Positions 42,743 to 52,609 of a stretch of 64,000 bases of DNA are shown piece after piece. The stretch lies in assembly GCF_003194585.1 (NCBI RefSeq), contig NZ_QHKZ01000002.1, positions 496,001 through 560,000 on the forward strand, written 5' to 3'. The translations under genes and the position numbers were made by a program. Each line of letters opens with the position of its first letter. Positions within the stretch are counted from its first letter, which is position 1. Below the pieces are notes generated by a model. The model was not told where the DNA came from. It did not search any database and was given only the letters and a program-made list of their open reading frames with translations. The stretch is from Nocardioides daejeonensis. GTDB taxonomy: Bacteria > Actinomycetota > Actinomycetes > Propionibacteriales > Nocardioidaceae.

Positions 42743-43450
42743 ATGGCTGAGACCTTCCCCGCTCTGGTGTCCGACCTGCTCCGGGCCGACCCCGGCCGGC
42801 CCTTGGTCACCTTCTACGACGACGAGAGCGGGGAGCGCACCGAGCTCTCCGTCGCGACCTGGGCGAACTGGGTCGCCAAGACCTCGAGCCTCCTCGTCGA
42901 AGAGCTCGACCTGGGCAGAGGCGACCGCCTGCACCTCGACCTGCCCACCCACTGGCTGGGCGCGGTCTTCCTGGGCGCCGCCTGGACGGTGGGCCTGGTG
43001 GTGGTCGACACCCCGGAGACCGCGGACCTGATCGTCTCAGGCCCGTCGGGCCTGGAGGAGCACGCCGAGCGCGACATCCCGGTGATCGGCTGCGCCCTGC
43101 TGCCTCTGGGCGTCCGGTTCCCGGACGGCGTACCGGAGGGGGTGCACGACTTCGGCGTGGAGGTCTGGTCGCAGCCGGACTCCTTCCTGCCCTGGGACCC
43201 GCCGGGCCCCGACGACGAGGCCTTGCCCGGCCGGACCCAGCGCGATCTGCTGACACCCACCGCCGGCGAGGAGATCCTCGCCGACGGCGGGCGCCTGCTG
43301 ACCACGGCGAATCCCGCTTCCCCTTCGGGTCTCGCCAGCTTCACCGAGCCCCTGGTCAGGGGCGGCTCGGTGGTCTGGGTCCGCAACGCGGACCCAAGCC
43401 GTTGGCAGGAGAGGTACGCCGCCGAGCGGGCCACCTCGACCTGGCCCTGA
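42743..43450 (+). CDS. TIGR03089 family protein (truncated acyl-adenylate enzyme-like)
   Basis: A 235-residue protein of the TIGR03089 family, which looks like the N-terminal part of AMP-binding enzymes (TFYDDESGERTELSVATWANWVAKTSSLL, DRLHLDLPTHW) but is too short for the adenylation core and lacks the P-loop TSGTTG motif and the C-terminal lid. It is a standing actinobacterial family; mycobacteria have one in the same region. Function unknown; it is probably not a working adenylating enzyme. Confidence 0.82.
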   Translation: MAETFPALVSDLLRADPGRPLVTFYDDESGERTELSVATWANWVAKTSSLLVEELDLGRGDRLHLDLPTHWLGAVFLGAAWTVGLVVVDTPETADLIVSGPSGLEEHAERDIPVIGCALLPLGVRFPDGVPEGVHDFGVEVWSQPDSFLPWDPPGPDDEALPGRTQRDLLTPTAGEEILADGGRLLTTANPASPSGLASFTEPLVRGGSVVWVRNADPSRWQERYAAERATSTWP

Positions 43451-43455
43451 TGCGA

Positions 43456-46374
43456 TCACCCCGCCCGGTCATACTTCTTGAATCCCTGGGCGAGGAAGAG
43501 CGGCGCACCGAAGCCCTTGGCGGTGCCCGGCAGCACCCAGAGATAGCCGTCGCCCGTCGAGCGCACCACGAGGTCCTGGCGCCCGTCGCGGGTCACGTCG
43601 CCGGGACTCATCACCAGGTCGTAGCCGCTCAGGCTGGTGCTGATCTTGCTTGGCGCACCGGTGAGGCCACCGGGGCCGTTGCCGTGGTACCAGGTCAGTT
43701 GGGTGCCGTTGCGGATCAGCACGTCGGGAGCGCCGTCGGCGTCCCAGCGGCCCAGGCCGTACTGCGCTGTGCCAGCCAGGCTCCCTCGCGCGATGAAACT
43801 CGCCCGGAAGCCCTTGCCCGAGCCCGGATAGACGCGCATCGCACCGCCCTTCGGCTGGCCCATCAGGTCTGGATAGCCGTCACCGGTCACGTCGCCGACG
43901 GCGGCCAGCAGACCGACCGAGCCGAAGCCCGTGGCAACCCGGACCGGCGCCGCGAACCTGTTCTGCCCCAGCCCGCGGTGCAGCCGCAGGTTGCCGGAGG
44001 TATCGCGGGTGATCACGTCTCCGAAGCCGTCCCGGTCCCAGTCGCCGACGTTCAGCAGCACGTCGCTGTTGGCGAAGTCGGAGCCCAGCTTCACCCGGCT
44101 GCCGATGTTGCGCGTGCCGGCATGCGGCAGGACCCGGACCTTGCCTCCCGAGACCCCGACCAGGTCCGGCCGCGAGGTACCGCCGACAGCTCCCGCGGTC
44201 AGCGAGGCGAGTCCGCTCAGCCCCGTGATCGGACCGACGGCGTGCTTGAAGTCGCCCTTGCCGTTGCCCGGCAACACCCAACCCTGTTGGGTGCTGCGGG
44301 TGCGCACCAGGAGATCCGCCTTCCCGTCGCCGTCCAGGTCGCCGAAGCCGCTGATCTGGTCGGCCCCGTCCCACGAGCCCGCGACGGCGCGTCGGGCTCC
44401 GAGTGCGATCGTCCCGGTGCCGGGGTGTAGCCACAGCTTCCCCGCGCGATCGCGAGCGAAGAGGTCGGGCAGGCCGTCGCCGGTGACGTCGCCGGTCGCC
44501 GCCGTGGCGTCGTACGAGCTCCAGGAGGCGAGTGGCTTGCCCTTCTTGATGCCGCCCTTGCCGTTGCCTCGGAAGAGGTAGAGCGTGCCGGTCTTCGGAT
44601 TGCGTGCGACGAGGTCGTTCCGCTTGTCGCCGTTGAGGTCACCGACCGCGGTGACCTGGTCGAGGCCGACGAAGCGGGTGCGCTTCTTGATCGGCGCGGC
44701 GAAGCCGCTGCCGGTGCCGGGCAGCACCCAGCTGGTGCCGTCGGCGGCCAGCGCCACCAGGTCGGCGCGGCCGTCACCGGTCAGGTCGGGGCTGGCAACG
44801 ACACTCTTGTAGCTGCCCGAGATCGAGTTCTGGCTGAGCGGGGCCGACCAGCGCAGCATCCCGCCCGTCGGCACCGCGAACACCTTGCCGTTGCGCTTGC
44901 GCAGCAACAGGTCGGGCTCCGGCGAGCCGACGATGTTGGTTGCCAGGTCGCGCCCGCTCCAGTCGCTCTGGTGCTTCGCCGCAAGCTTGCGAATCTTCGG
45001 GATCTTCGCATAGAGGTAGCGCCCAGGGCAGGCCGTGGCAGCGGCGTCACGGTGGCCGTTGATCGCCTGGAAGCTGCGGGCGCCGACCTGCTGCTTGGTG
45101 CTCGAGGCATCCACGCCGTGCAACGAGAGCTTCCACGCCATGAGCTTGCCGTAGGCCTTCACCATCACCCCTGGTGGCTTGGTGATGTCGAAGTTTCCGA
45201 TCGCGGACATCGCGAAGGCGTAGTTGTTGTAGTTCAGGGTGTGCGCGCCAACGACCGGCAGGTCCACGCCGCCGTACCGGCCCTCCCAGATCCGTCCGAA
45301 GCGGTCGACGAGGAAGTTGTAGCCGATGTCGCTCCAGCCGCGGGAGCGCGTGTGGTACGCGTAGATGCTGCGGATGATCGCCGGGACGTCGTCCTTGCTG
45401 TAGTTGTTGGCGTTGACCGTGTGGTGGACGAAGCCGGCGTGCACCTCGTAGTAGCTCGGCGAGCCGTCGCGCATCTTCTCGTTGGCGCCCCACTGCGCGC
45501 GGGAGAAGATCTGCGGCTTCTCGGTGACGGTCGTCGTGGCTTGAAGTGCGAGGTCACCCTCGTCACTCGGCAGTACGGCGCCCTCGCCCCCGGCCTCGCC
45601 CTGGCCCTCGCCCTCGCCCTCGTCCTGGCGGAGCTTCGCAGTGTCGATCGCCGGCGCCTCGGTCTCCGTGGCCCGGGAGTCGCCGGGCGCCACGACGGCC
45701 AGGCGCAGGTCGGCGGGGCTGGCCACGCCCTCCGCCGTCGTTGCCCGTGCCTGCACCTCGTCAACGGCGCCGACCAACAGGGCGTCCGTGCCGGGTCGTG
45801 CCTGCTGCCCTTCGGCGCTCTCCGGGTCCGGGCCGTGTTCCTCGTGGTACTCGACCGTGGTCCACTCCGACCAGACGCCAGCCTTCCGCGTCCTCACCTC
45901 CACCGAGATCTGGTCGTCGTCCAGGCGCTCCTCGGAGCTCCAGGTCACCCCCACGGCTCCGTAGCCGTCGACCTTCTCGGGCGCGCTCACCATCGTCCGC
46001 TTCGCCGGAGAACCCTCGGAACCACGCCGTGGCGGTGCCGACCGGTCCTCTGGTGCGGCGCCGGCTCCGGCATCTGCCTCGGAGGCCGGAACCATCGGGT
46101 ACTCCTCCACGACCGGCTCCACCGGTTCGGTCTCCACTGTCGCCGGCTGTGCGTCGCTCGGCTCTGCACCACGGTCCGTGGGCACGCCGCTGATGGCGCC
46201 CCGAACCGAGGAGGGCAGTTCCGGCTGGCCGACCTGCGGCGACGCCTCCCTCGGCAGCGCTGCGATCACGTCCAGCGAGATGACGTTGGCGGCTGGTGCG
46301 AGCACGGCGAAGACAGCACCGAGGGCCAGCAACTGCTGGCAGACGGTGACGAATCTGGCCTTGTTGGGGCGCAT
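43456..46374 (-). CDS. N-acetylmuramoyl-L-alanine amidase with FG-GAP repeat domain
   Basis: A 972-residue secreted wall hydrolase. An N-terminal signal/anchor (about 8-33) is followed by a low-complexity, acidic linker, an Ig-like region (about 138-235), a Gly/Glu-rich spacer, then a PGRP/amidase_2 domain (about 288-465) with zinc ligands His317, His441 and Cys449. The rest holds at least eight FG-GAP/VCBS-type repeats (consensus GDxDGDGxxDLxxR) that would fold as a beta-propeller. It cuts the peptide from muramic acid; the propeller may bind wall polymer. The ribosome binding site is GGAGTG. 9-bp repeats upstream (46402-46437) suggest MtrA-like control. Confidence 0.9.
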   Translation of the reverse strand: MRPNKARFVTVCQQLLALGAVFAVLAPAANVISLDVIAALPREASPQVGQPELPSSVRGAISGVPTDRGAEPSDAQPATVETEPVEPVVEEYPMVPASEADAGAGAAPEDRSAPPRRGSEGSPAKRTMVSAPEKVDGYGAVGVTWSSEERLDDDQISVEVRTRKAGVWSEWTTVEYHEEHGPDPESAEGQQARPGTDALLVGAVDEVQARATTAEGVASPADLRLAVVAPGDSRATETEAPAIDTAKLRQDEGEGEGQGEAGGEGAVLPSDEGDLALQATTTVTEKPQIFSRAQWGANEKMRDGSPSYYEVHAGFVHHTVNANNYSKDDVPAIIRSIYAYHTRSRGWSDIGYNFLVDRFGRIWEGRYGGVDLPVVGAHTLNYNNYAFAMSAIGNFDITKPPGVMVKAYGKLMAWKLSLHGVDASSTKQQVGARSFQAINGHRDAAATACPGRYLYAKIPKIRKLAAKHQSDWSGRDLATNIVGSPEPDLLLRKRNGKVFAVPTGGMLRWSAPLSQNSISGSYKSVVASPDLTGDGRADLVALAADGTSWVLPGTGSGFAAPIKKRTRFVGLDQVTAVGDLNGDKRNDLVARNPKTGTLYLFRGNGKGGIKKGKPLASWSSYDATAATGDVTGDGLPDLFARDRAGKLWLHPGTGTIALGARRAVAGSWDGADQISGFGDLDGDGKADLLVRTRSTQQGWVLPGNGKGDFKHAVGPITGLSGLASLTAGAVGGTSRPDLVGVSGGKVRVLPHAGTRNIGSRVKLGSDFANSDVLLNVGDWDRDGFGDVITRDTSGNLRLHRGLGQNRFAAPVRVATGFGSVGLLAAVGDVTGDGYPDLMGQPKGGAMRVYPGSGKGFRASFIARGSLAGTAQYGLGRWDADGAPDVLIRNGTQLTWYHGNGPGGLTGAPSKISTSLSGYDLVMSPGDVTRDGRQDLVVRSTGDGYLWVLPGTAKGFGAPLFLAQGFKKYDRAG

Positions 46375-46401
46375 GTCGGGTCACTCCGGTGTGGGGGAAG
46401 G

Positions 46402-46437
46402 TTCACACGAGTCCCAAGTTTCACACCAGTCACACCC
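46402..46437 (-). promoter_or_regulatory. 9-bp direct repeats (MtrA-box-like) upstream of the amidase
   Basis: Four consecutive 9-mers: TTCACACGA, GTCCCAAGT, TTCACACCA, GTCACACCC (plus strand). Three fit (G/T)TCACAC. The same repeat type occurs at 55019-55045 upstream of the LCP gene, with the 14 bases CACCAGTCACACCC shared. Mycobacterial MtrA is reported to bind 9-nt GTCACA-type direct repeats; assignment here is by analogy. Another single copy (GTCACACCA) is at 46558-46566. Confidence 0.5.
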
Positions 46438-46582
46438 CTCCTGGCAAGAGGAAGTGAGTAACTACAAACGTGTAATTTCCAGTCGACACGCCGACGTGGT
46501 TCAGATTCTCTGGTTTTCTCGCCGCGCCACTGCGCCCGTCGGCGCCCCGCCCCCTCCGTCACACCAGCACCACTGGTATGCG

Positions 46583-46648
46583 AAAACCCCCGCTTGTGGG
46601 CCGTAGCTACAGCCCACAGGCGGGGGTTTCCCCGCCCGGGCGGGGAAA
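46583..46648 (-). terminator. Double hairpin, transcription terminator after the galactan export operon
   Basis: First hairpin: arms 46587-46601 and 46612-46626 (CCCCCGC-T-TGTGGGC against GCCCACA-G-GCGGGGG) with a 10-nt loop, flanked by AAAA and TTT. Second: a perfect 22-bp palindrome at 46627-46648 with CCCCGCCCGGGCGGGG at its centre. It lies 58 nt beyond the stop of the Wzt-like ATPase and would stop leftward transcription before the amidase promoter. Confidence 0.8.
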
Positions 46649-46705
46649 CTGGTGTCCGTGCTTCTGGCGGCTGGCGGCCGCGCTCGCGGGCCCGGCGGGG
46701 GGCGG

Positions 46706-47497
46706 TCAGATATCGGCGCCGAGGTCCTCGTCGTCGTCGACCTCGGGGGGCATGTCCTCGTCCGGGTCGTACTTGAGGTACTTGATGCCCTCGTTGACGT
46801 CTCCGTCGAAGCCGAGGCGGCCCTGCTCCAACACGATCACGCGGTCGCACATCTTGCGCACCGAGCCGGCGGCGTGGCTGACGTAGAAGAGCGTGCGCCC
46901 CTCGGCGCGCACCTCCTGCATCCGAGCAAGGCACTTCTTCTTGAAGGGCTTGTCGCCTACGGCGAGGACCTCGTCGGCCAGGAAGATGTCGGAGTCGACG
47001 TGCACCGCCACAGCGAAGCCGAGACGAGCGAACATGCCGGAGGAGTAGTTCCCGACCGGGGTGTCCAGGAACCGGCCGATGTCGGCGAACTCCACGATCT
47101 CGTCGAACTTGCGCCGTGTCTCCGCCTCGGTCATACCGAGGACGGCCGCGTTGAGGAAGACGTTCTCGCGCCCCGTCAGCTGCGGGTGGAACCCGGCGCC
47201 GGTGGCGATCAGGCCGGCGATGCGGCCGCGCGTCAGCACCTTGCCGGAGTCCGGCCGCATGATGCCGTTGACCAGCTTCAACAGGGTCGACTTGCCGGAG
47301 CCGTTCAGGCCCATCAAGCCGATCGACTCACCCTGCTCGACGGTGAACGACACGTCGTCCACGGCCTTGAAGGTGTCGGTGATCTCCCGCCCCTTCACCG
47401 CGGCGACGGTCATCTGCTTGAGGGTGCGCTGGTAGCGGAGCGTGAAGTACTTCGTCACGCCGTCCACCACGATCGAGGTGCTTGCCGAGTGACTCAC
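46706..47497 (-). CDS. Wzt-like polysaccharide ABC transporter ATPase
   Basis: A 263-residue ATPase of the polysaccharide/teichoic acid exporter group. Walker A is GLNGSGKSTLL, the signature region is YSSGMFARLGFAV, Walker B IFLADEVLAVGD and the switch His VSHAAGSV; these variants are typical of Wzt/TagH/RfbE. It lacks the C-terminal polymer-binding domain of O-antigen Wzt and ends in an acidic tail. With the permease it would export the galactan-type polymer. The GTG at 47497 overlaps the permease stop (GTGA). Last gene of the operon, followed by a strong terminator. Confidence 0.9.
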   Translation of the reverse strand: MSHSASTSIVVDGVTKYFTLRYQRTLKQMTVAAVKGREITDTFKAVDDVSFTVEQGESIGLMGLNGSGKSTLLKLVNGIMRPDSGKVLTRGRIAGLIATGAGFHPQLTGRENVFLNAAVLGMTEAETRRKFDEIVEFADIGRFLDTPVGNYSSGMFARLGFAVAVHVDSDIFLADEVLAVGDKPFKKKCLARMQEVRAEGRTLFYVSHAAGSVRKMCDRVIVLEQGRLGFDGDVNEGIKYLKYDPDEDMPPEVDDDEDLGADI

Positions 47498-48390
47498 GTC
47501 AGCCGCTCCGGGATCTTGTTCTCCAGCCTCCGGAAGATGAACTGGCCGATCGCCAGCATCACCAACGAGGTTCCCAGTGCGAGGAACGAGTAGGCGAAGA
47601 GATGGTCGGGGATGTGGTGCTCCTGCATCTGGGTCGGGTGGTCCGTCGTACCGATCCAGAAGGCCTGCTGGACCAGGAGCACCGCGTCGGCGATCGGGTT
47701 GAAGAGGTAGTACGCCGCCGCTGGCCCGAACCGCTCCTCCACCATCGTGAACGGGTAGATCATCGGGGTGCCGAAGCGGACGAAGTTGGTGAGGATCCCG
47801 ACCAGGCTGCCGACGTCGCGGAAGAAGACGTTCGCTGCGCTGAACATCAGCGCAAGCGCCGTGCCCAGGATGCCGATGATGACCACCGCCAGCAGGAAGC
47901 CGGCCATGCCGATCAGTGTCGGCGTCCAGCCCATGGCCAGGCAGATCACCAACAGGATCAGCACCTGCGGGCCCATGTGGTAGAGCGAGACCAGCATCGA
48001 GGCGACGGGGAACATCTCCCGAGGCATCGCCATCTTGCGGACCAGCGCCTTGTTGCGCACGATCGACCGGGTGCCGGCCCCGAAGGTCTCCACGAAGAAC
48101 TGCACCACGATCAGGCCACAGAAGACGTGGATGGCGAAGTTCTCGGTGCCGCGGCCCATGATGATGCCCATCACGAACCAGAAGATGAACAGCTGGCTGA
48201 GCGGGTTGATGTAGGACCAGATCAGGCCGAGCACCGAGCCCTGATAGCGCGCCGAGACCTCCCGGCGCACCAGCAGCCGGAGCAAGTAGCGTCGTCGGAA
48301 GACCTCCAACAGGCCCGCGTCGGGGGACGGCGGGCGCAGCGGGGCGTCGACGACCCGGACCGGGTGGGTCTCAGCCATCGGCACCGTCAT
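47494..48390 (-). CDS. Wzm-like polysaccharide ABC transporter permease
   Basis: A 298-residue ABC-2 permease with six membrane helices and the N-terminal amphipathic stretch RRREVSARYQGSVLGLIWSYINPL characteristic of Wzm/TagG/RfbD. It partners the ATPase encoded downstream and is expected to carry lipid-linked galactan across the membrane. The start at 48390 has a ribosome binding site (GAGG) and overlaps the GlfT2 gene by 20 nt; ATG 48378 is an alternative. The order glfT2-wzm-wzt mirrors clustering in mycobacteria (Rv3781-Rv3783 and Rv3808c). Confidence 0.88.
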   Translation of the reverse strand: MTVPMAETHPVRVVDAPLRPPSPDAGLLEVFRRRYLLRLLVRREVSARYQGSVLGLIWSYINPLSQLFIFWFVMGIIMGRGTENFAIHVFCGLIVVQFFVETFGAGTRSIVRNKALVRKMAMPREMFPVASMLVSLYHMGPQVLILLVICLAMGWTPTLIGMAGFLLAVVIIGILGTALALMFSAANVFFRDVGSLVGILTNFVRFGTPMIYPFTMVEERFGPAAAYYLFNPIADAVLLVQQAFWIGTTDHPTQMQEHHIPDHLFAYSFLALGTSLVMLAIGQFIFRRLENKIPERLT

Positions 48391-50382
48391 CGGCCTCGGT
48401 GTCTGTCAGCCCGAAGGTCGCTGCCCAGGCATCCGGCGAGGTCATCTCGGCGAGGTGCGCCCGGTAACGCTCGGCGAGCGCCGGCCACTCCTGACGGAGC
48501 CGGTTGTGCATGGCGACGGTCCGGCGCAGCAGGTCGCGGTAGCGGTCGGGGTCGCGCCGGTAGAGCGCCGCCGACGTCCCGTCCGGCATGGAGACGACCG
48601 CGGAGTCGTAGCGAGCGAGCCGGTACCAGCGTGCGTCCATCGCCGTGATCTCGGCCTCGGGGAACTCACCGGCGAGCTCGCGCGGCTTGCGGAACTGGCG
48701 CAGCGGGGCGAGGGCGGCCGCCATCAGCTGGGCCCTGCGACCGGGTACCTCGAACTCGTCCTTCCCGCGTTTGGGGGGCTTGTGGCGGCGTACCGGCGGG
48801 AACGCCTCGCGCTCGACCTTCAGCTGGGCGTCGGAGAACGGCTTGACGTACTCCCGGACTGCGCCCAGCTTGATCGGCAGGTCGGCGTGCAGCTGCTCGG
48901 GCCCCGCGAAGACGTCCTCGAGGGCCATGTGCCGCAGCTCCACCGTCGAGTACTGCATCGACACCAGGTGCGAGAGCTGGTGGTTGAAGCTCTCCAGGAT
49001 CATCCGCCCGCCCTTGGGGTAGGTGGAGTGCAGCAGCGCCGCGACGAAGCGGTTGCGCTGGTGGAAGTAGGCCTGCCAGTCCAGCGCGTCGTTCTTGTCG
49101 CTCCACGGCACGTGCCAGACCGCCGCGCCGGGGAAGGTCACCGTCGGATATCCCGCGGCCTTGGCGCGCAGGCCGTACTCGGAGTCGTCCCACTTGATGA
49201 AGAGGGGCAGCGAGAGCCCGATCTCGGCGATCACCGAGCGCGGGATCAGGCACATGAACCAACCGTTGAAGTCGACGTCGGTGCGCTGGTGCAGCCACCG
49301 GGCAGAACGCAGGTTGCGGGCGCCGAAGTCCCAGTCGTTGACGGCGTACGACGGCGACATCCACCAGAACCGGTAGGGCTGGATGATCTCGCCGAAGGAG
49401 TGCAAGCGGGAGCGCGCGTAGAGGCTGAACATGTGGCCACCGACGAGCGTCGGGCGCTTGCACAGGTCGCCGAAGGTGACCGCGCGGATGATGCCCTCGG
49501 GCTCGCAGACGACATCGTCGTCCATCATCATCGCGTAGGTCGCGGTGCCCTTGCGCAGCGACTCGAACTGGCCCCGCGCGTAGCCGCCGGAGCCGCCCAG
49601 GTTGGCCTGCTCGATCACCCGCAGCTTGCCTGCGAGCGCCTTCTCCGCCGCCGGGAAGACCGCCGACCCGCTCACCTTGTCGGTGCCCTGCTCCATCACC
49701 AGCACCTCGTCGAGGTACGGCGCCAGCTGCTCGTCGTCGCCGAGCTGGCCGAGGAGCTCGGCACAGAAGTCGGGCCGGTTCATCGTGGTGATGCAGATGT
49801 CGACGGTGCCGTGCGCGGCCCGCTCCTCGGGCACCTCCGCGGACCATTCCGCCTGTTCGACGACGGCGCCGTCCTCGCCGGCCACGACGTCGTACCAGTA
49901 CCAGCCTCCGTCGACGAACGGCTTGAGCGTCAGCTCGAAGCGGACGCTCTCGGCTTCGCTGCCGGTCACGGTGACGGAGTCGACGCGCTGGGAGCGGCCG
50001 TTGGCCATCGACTTGTAGACGGTGACTGCGGTGCCCGCGCCGCGCACCAGCACGTCGAGCGTGACCGCGTCGACGATGGTCCACCGACGCCAGTAGCTGG
50101 CCGGGAAGGCATTGAAGTAGGTGCCGAACGAGAGCTTCTCCCCCGCCGCCATCCGCAGCGCGGTGCGGGAGAGGATCTGCTCGGGATGGATGCCGTCGCC
50201 GCTGGAGATCGACTGGCGCAGCGCGGCCCGGTTCAGCTCCTTGGCCGCGTGGGTGCCACCCACCTCGTACTTGTCGGCGTCCAGGATCGCCGGATCCGGG
50301 TCCACGTACAGCGGGAAGACGTCGGTGTCTCGGTCGAGCGGGAAGACCTGCCGCTGCAGGAGCCGGCGCGCGGTGCTCGTCA

Positions 50383-50383
<1 letters not shown>
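48371..50383 (-). CDS. glfT2: GlfT2-like galactofuranosyltransferase
   Basis: A 670-residue GT2 enzyme that extends a galactan chain from UDP-galactofuranose. An N-terminal beta-sandwich (about 1-185) precedes the GT-A domain, whose metal-binding motif is DDD (288-290 in AMMMDDDVV); the likely catalytic acid region is WDDSE (398-402) and His424 lies in VWHVPW. A C-terminal helical region of about 200 residues completes the family layout (mycobacterial GlfT2 has about 640). It begins inside the Glf stop codon (TGATG) and follows it in the pathway. Confidence 0.92.
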
Positions 50384-51597
<1,214 letters not shown>

Positions 51598-52551
51598 CTA
51601 GTCGGCGGTTGCCCGGGAACCCGCCTTCGCGACGCCGGGGAGCTGCCGCATTCCCCGCGCTGAGCGGATGGCCTTCATCACGTTCGAAGCCTCCCGGCGC
51701 CCTCCACGAAGGGGGCTCAGCAGCACCACCATCAGGGTGATCAGCCAGGGCTTGGCGCGCACCAGCGGGTTCTCGCCGTACCGGAAGTGCACCACGAAGA
51801 GGTTCCGGAACATGTAGAACCCCTTCCAGGTGTCGAGTGCGTGCTGCTGGTCGAAGTCCAGCTGCCGCACCATCACCGCGTCGCGGACGCCACGCACGTC
51901 GAATCCGGCGCGACGGGCCCGGATCACGAAGTCGACGTCGTCGTAGAAGATGAAGAAGGTCGGATCGGGGAGGCCGATCGCGTCCACGACCTCCCGCTTC
52001 ACCAGGAAACCCTCGAACGCCACGTTCTCCAGGGGCACGGTCTCCGGCAGCGCGGCACGATCGGGGTACGCCGAGTCGACGCTCGCCGTCTTCGGCCGGA
52101 TCCGCAGCGGGTTGGCGAGGTCGAACCGGAGTGCGGCCTTCTCGACCAGCCGCCCGGCCCGATCCTCGCGGATCGCCGCCAGGCACGGGGTGTCGTGGCC
52201 GAGCAGCACCTCGAGACAGTCGGGTGCGGGCACCACGTCGTCGTCCATGAGCCAGATCCGGTCGACGCCCAGGCCGTGGGCGTGGCGCATGCCCTGGTGG
52301 AAGCCGCCTGCACCGCCGGTGTTCTCGGTGCTGCGGAGCACCTCCAACGGCAACGCGGAATGCTGGGCGAGGACGGCGGCGGTGTGATCCGTGCTCGCGT
52401 TGTCGACCACGACCACCGCGTCAGGTCGTCGCGTCTGGGCAGCGAGGCCGGTCAGCGTCAGCTCCAGCAGGTCGGCGCGGTTGTAGGTGACGATCACCAC
52501 GGCGACCGACTCCCGGTGGCCCGAGCCTGTCGACGGACCGAGACCACTCAT
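51598..52551 (-). CDS. GT2 glycosyltransferase, GlfT1-like, second copy
   Basis: A 317-residue GT2 transferase (VVIVTYNRADLLELTL, VDNASTD, the DDD motif in IWLMDDDVV, and FYDDVDF) of the group that includes GlfT1 and rhamnosyltransferases. It likely adds early galactofuranose or another sugar to the lipid-linked galactan primer. The first twelve residues (MSGLGPSTGSGH) are encoded by a REP-like repeat, so they are probably not conserved. The ATG at 52551 overlaps the stop of a 15-codon reading frame produced by a tandem duplication (see 52515-52609). Confidence 0.85.
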   Translation of the reverse strand: MSGLGPSTGSGHRESVAVVIVTYNRADLLELTLTGLAAQTRRPDAVVVVDNASTDHTAAVLAQHSALPLEVLRSTENTGGAGGFHQGMRHAHGLGVDRIWLMDDDVVPAPDCLEVLLGHDTPCLAAIREDRAGRLVEKAALRFDLANPLRIRPKTASVDSAYPDRAALPETVPLENVAFEGFLVKREVVDAIGLPDPTFFIFYDDVDFVIRARRAGFDVRGVRDAVMVRQLDFDQQHALDTWKGFYMFRNLFVVHFRYGENPLVRAKPWLITLMVVLLSPLRGGRREASNVMKAIRSARGMRQLPGVAKAGSRATAD

Positions 52552-52609
52552 CGCAAGAACCTCCCCCGGTAGTCGAGCCTGTCGAGACCACTCATCGCAA
52601 GAACCTCCC
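52515..52609. repeat. REP-like element and 27-bp duplication at a gene junction
   Basis: A 27-bp segment (CGAGACCACTCATCGCAAG and the 8 bases after it) is present at 52539-52565 and 52583-52609, offset 44 bp. Each copy carries the end of the upstream transferase (GRFLR-stop) with the overlapping start MSGL on the minus strand. A full REP-like 22-mer is at 52568-52589 and a decayed one at 52515-52545. The duplication creates a 15-codon reading frame (MSGLDRLDYRGRFLR) between the two transferases. Confidence 0.7.

Larger units (their letters stand above)
46375..46705. other. 331-bp intergenic region upstream of the amidase
   Basis: Contains the 9-bp repeats near the amidase start, a relatively AT-rich stretch (46451-46520) that probably holds the amidase promoter on the minus strand, and the two hairpins at 46583-46648 that close the Wzt operon. 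I see no gene in it. Confidence 0.7.

Noticed and set aside
44275..44289. A further copy of the CCC..TTGGG palindrome (CCCAACCCTGTTGGG)
   Set aside because: The spacing is longer than in the three EPS sites, and it lies inside the amidase coding sequence.
45590..45650. Gly/Glu-rich low-complexity stretch in the amidase gene as a frameshift or repeat expansion
   Set aside because: The frame stays open and in register with a linker between Ig-like and amidase domains; such acidic spacers are common in secreted proteins.
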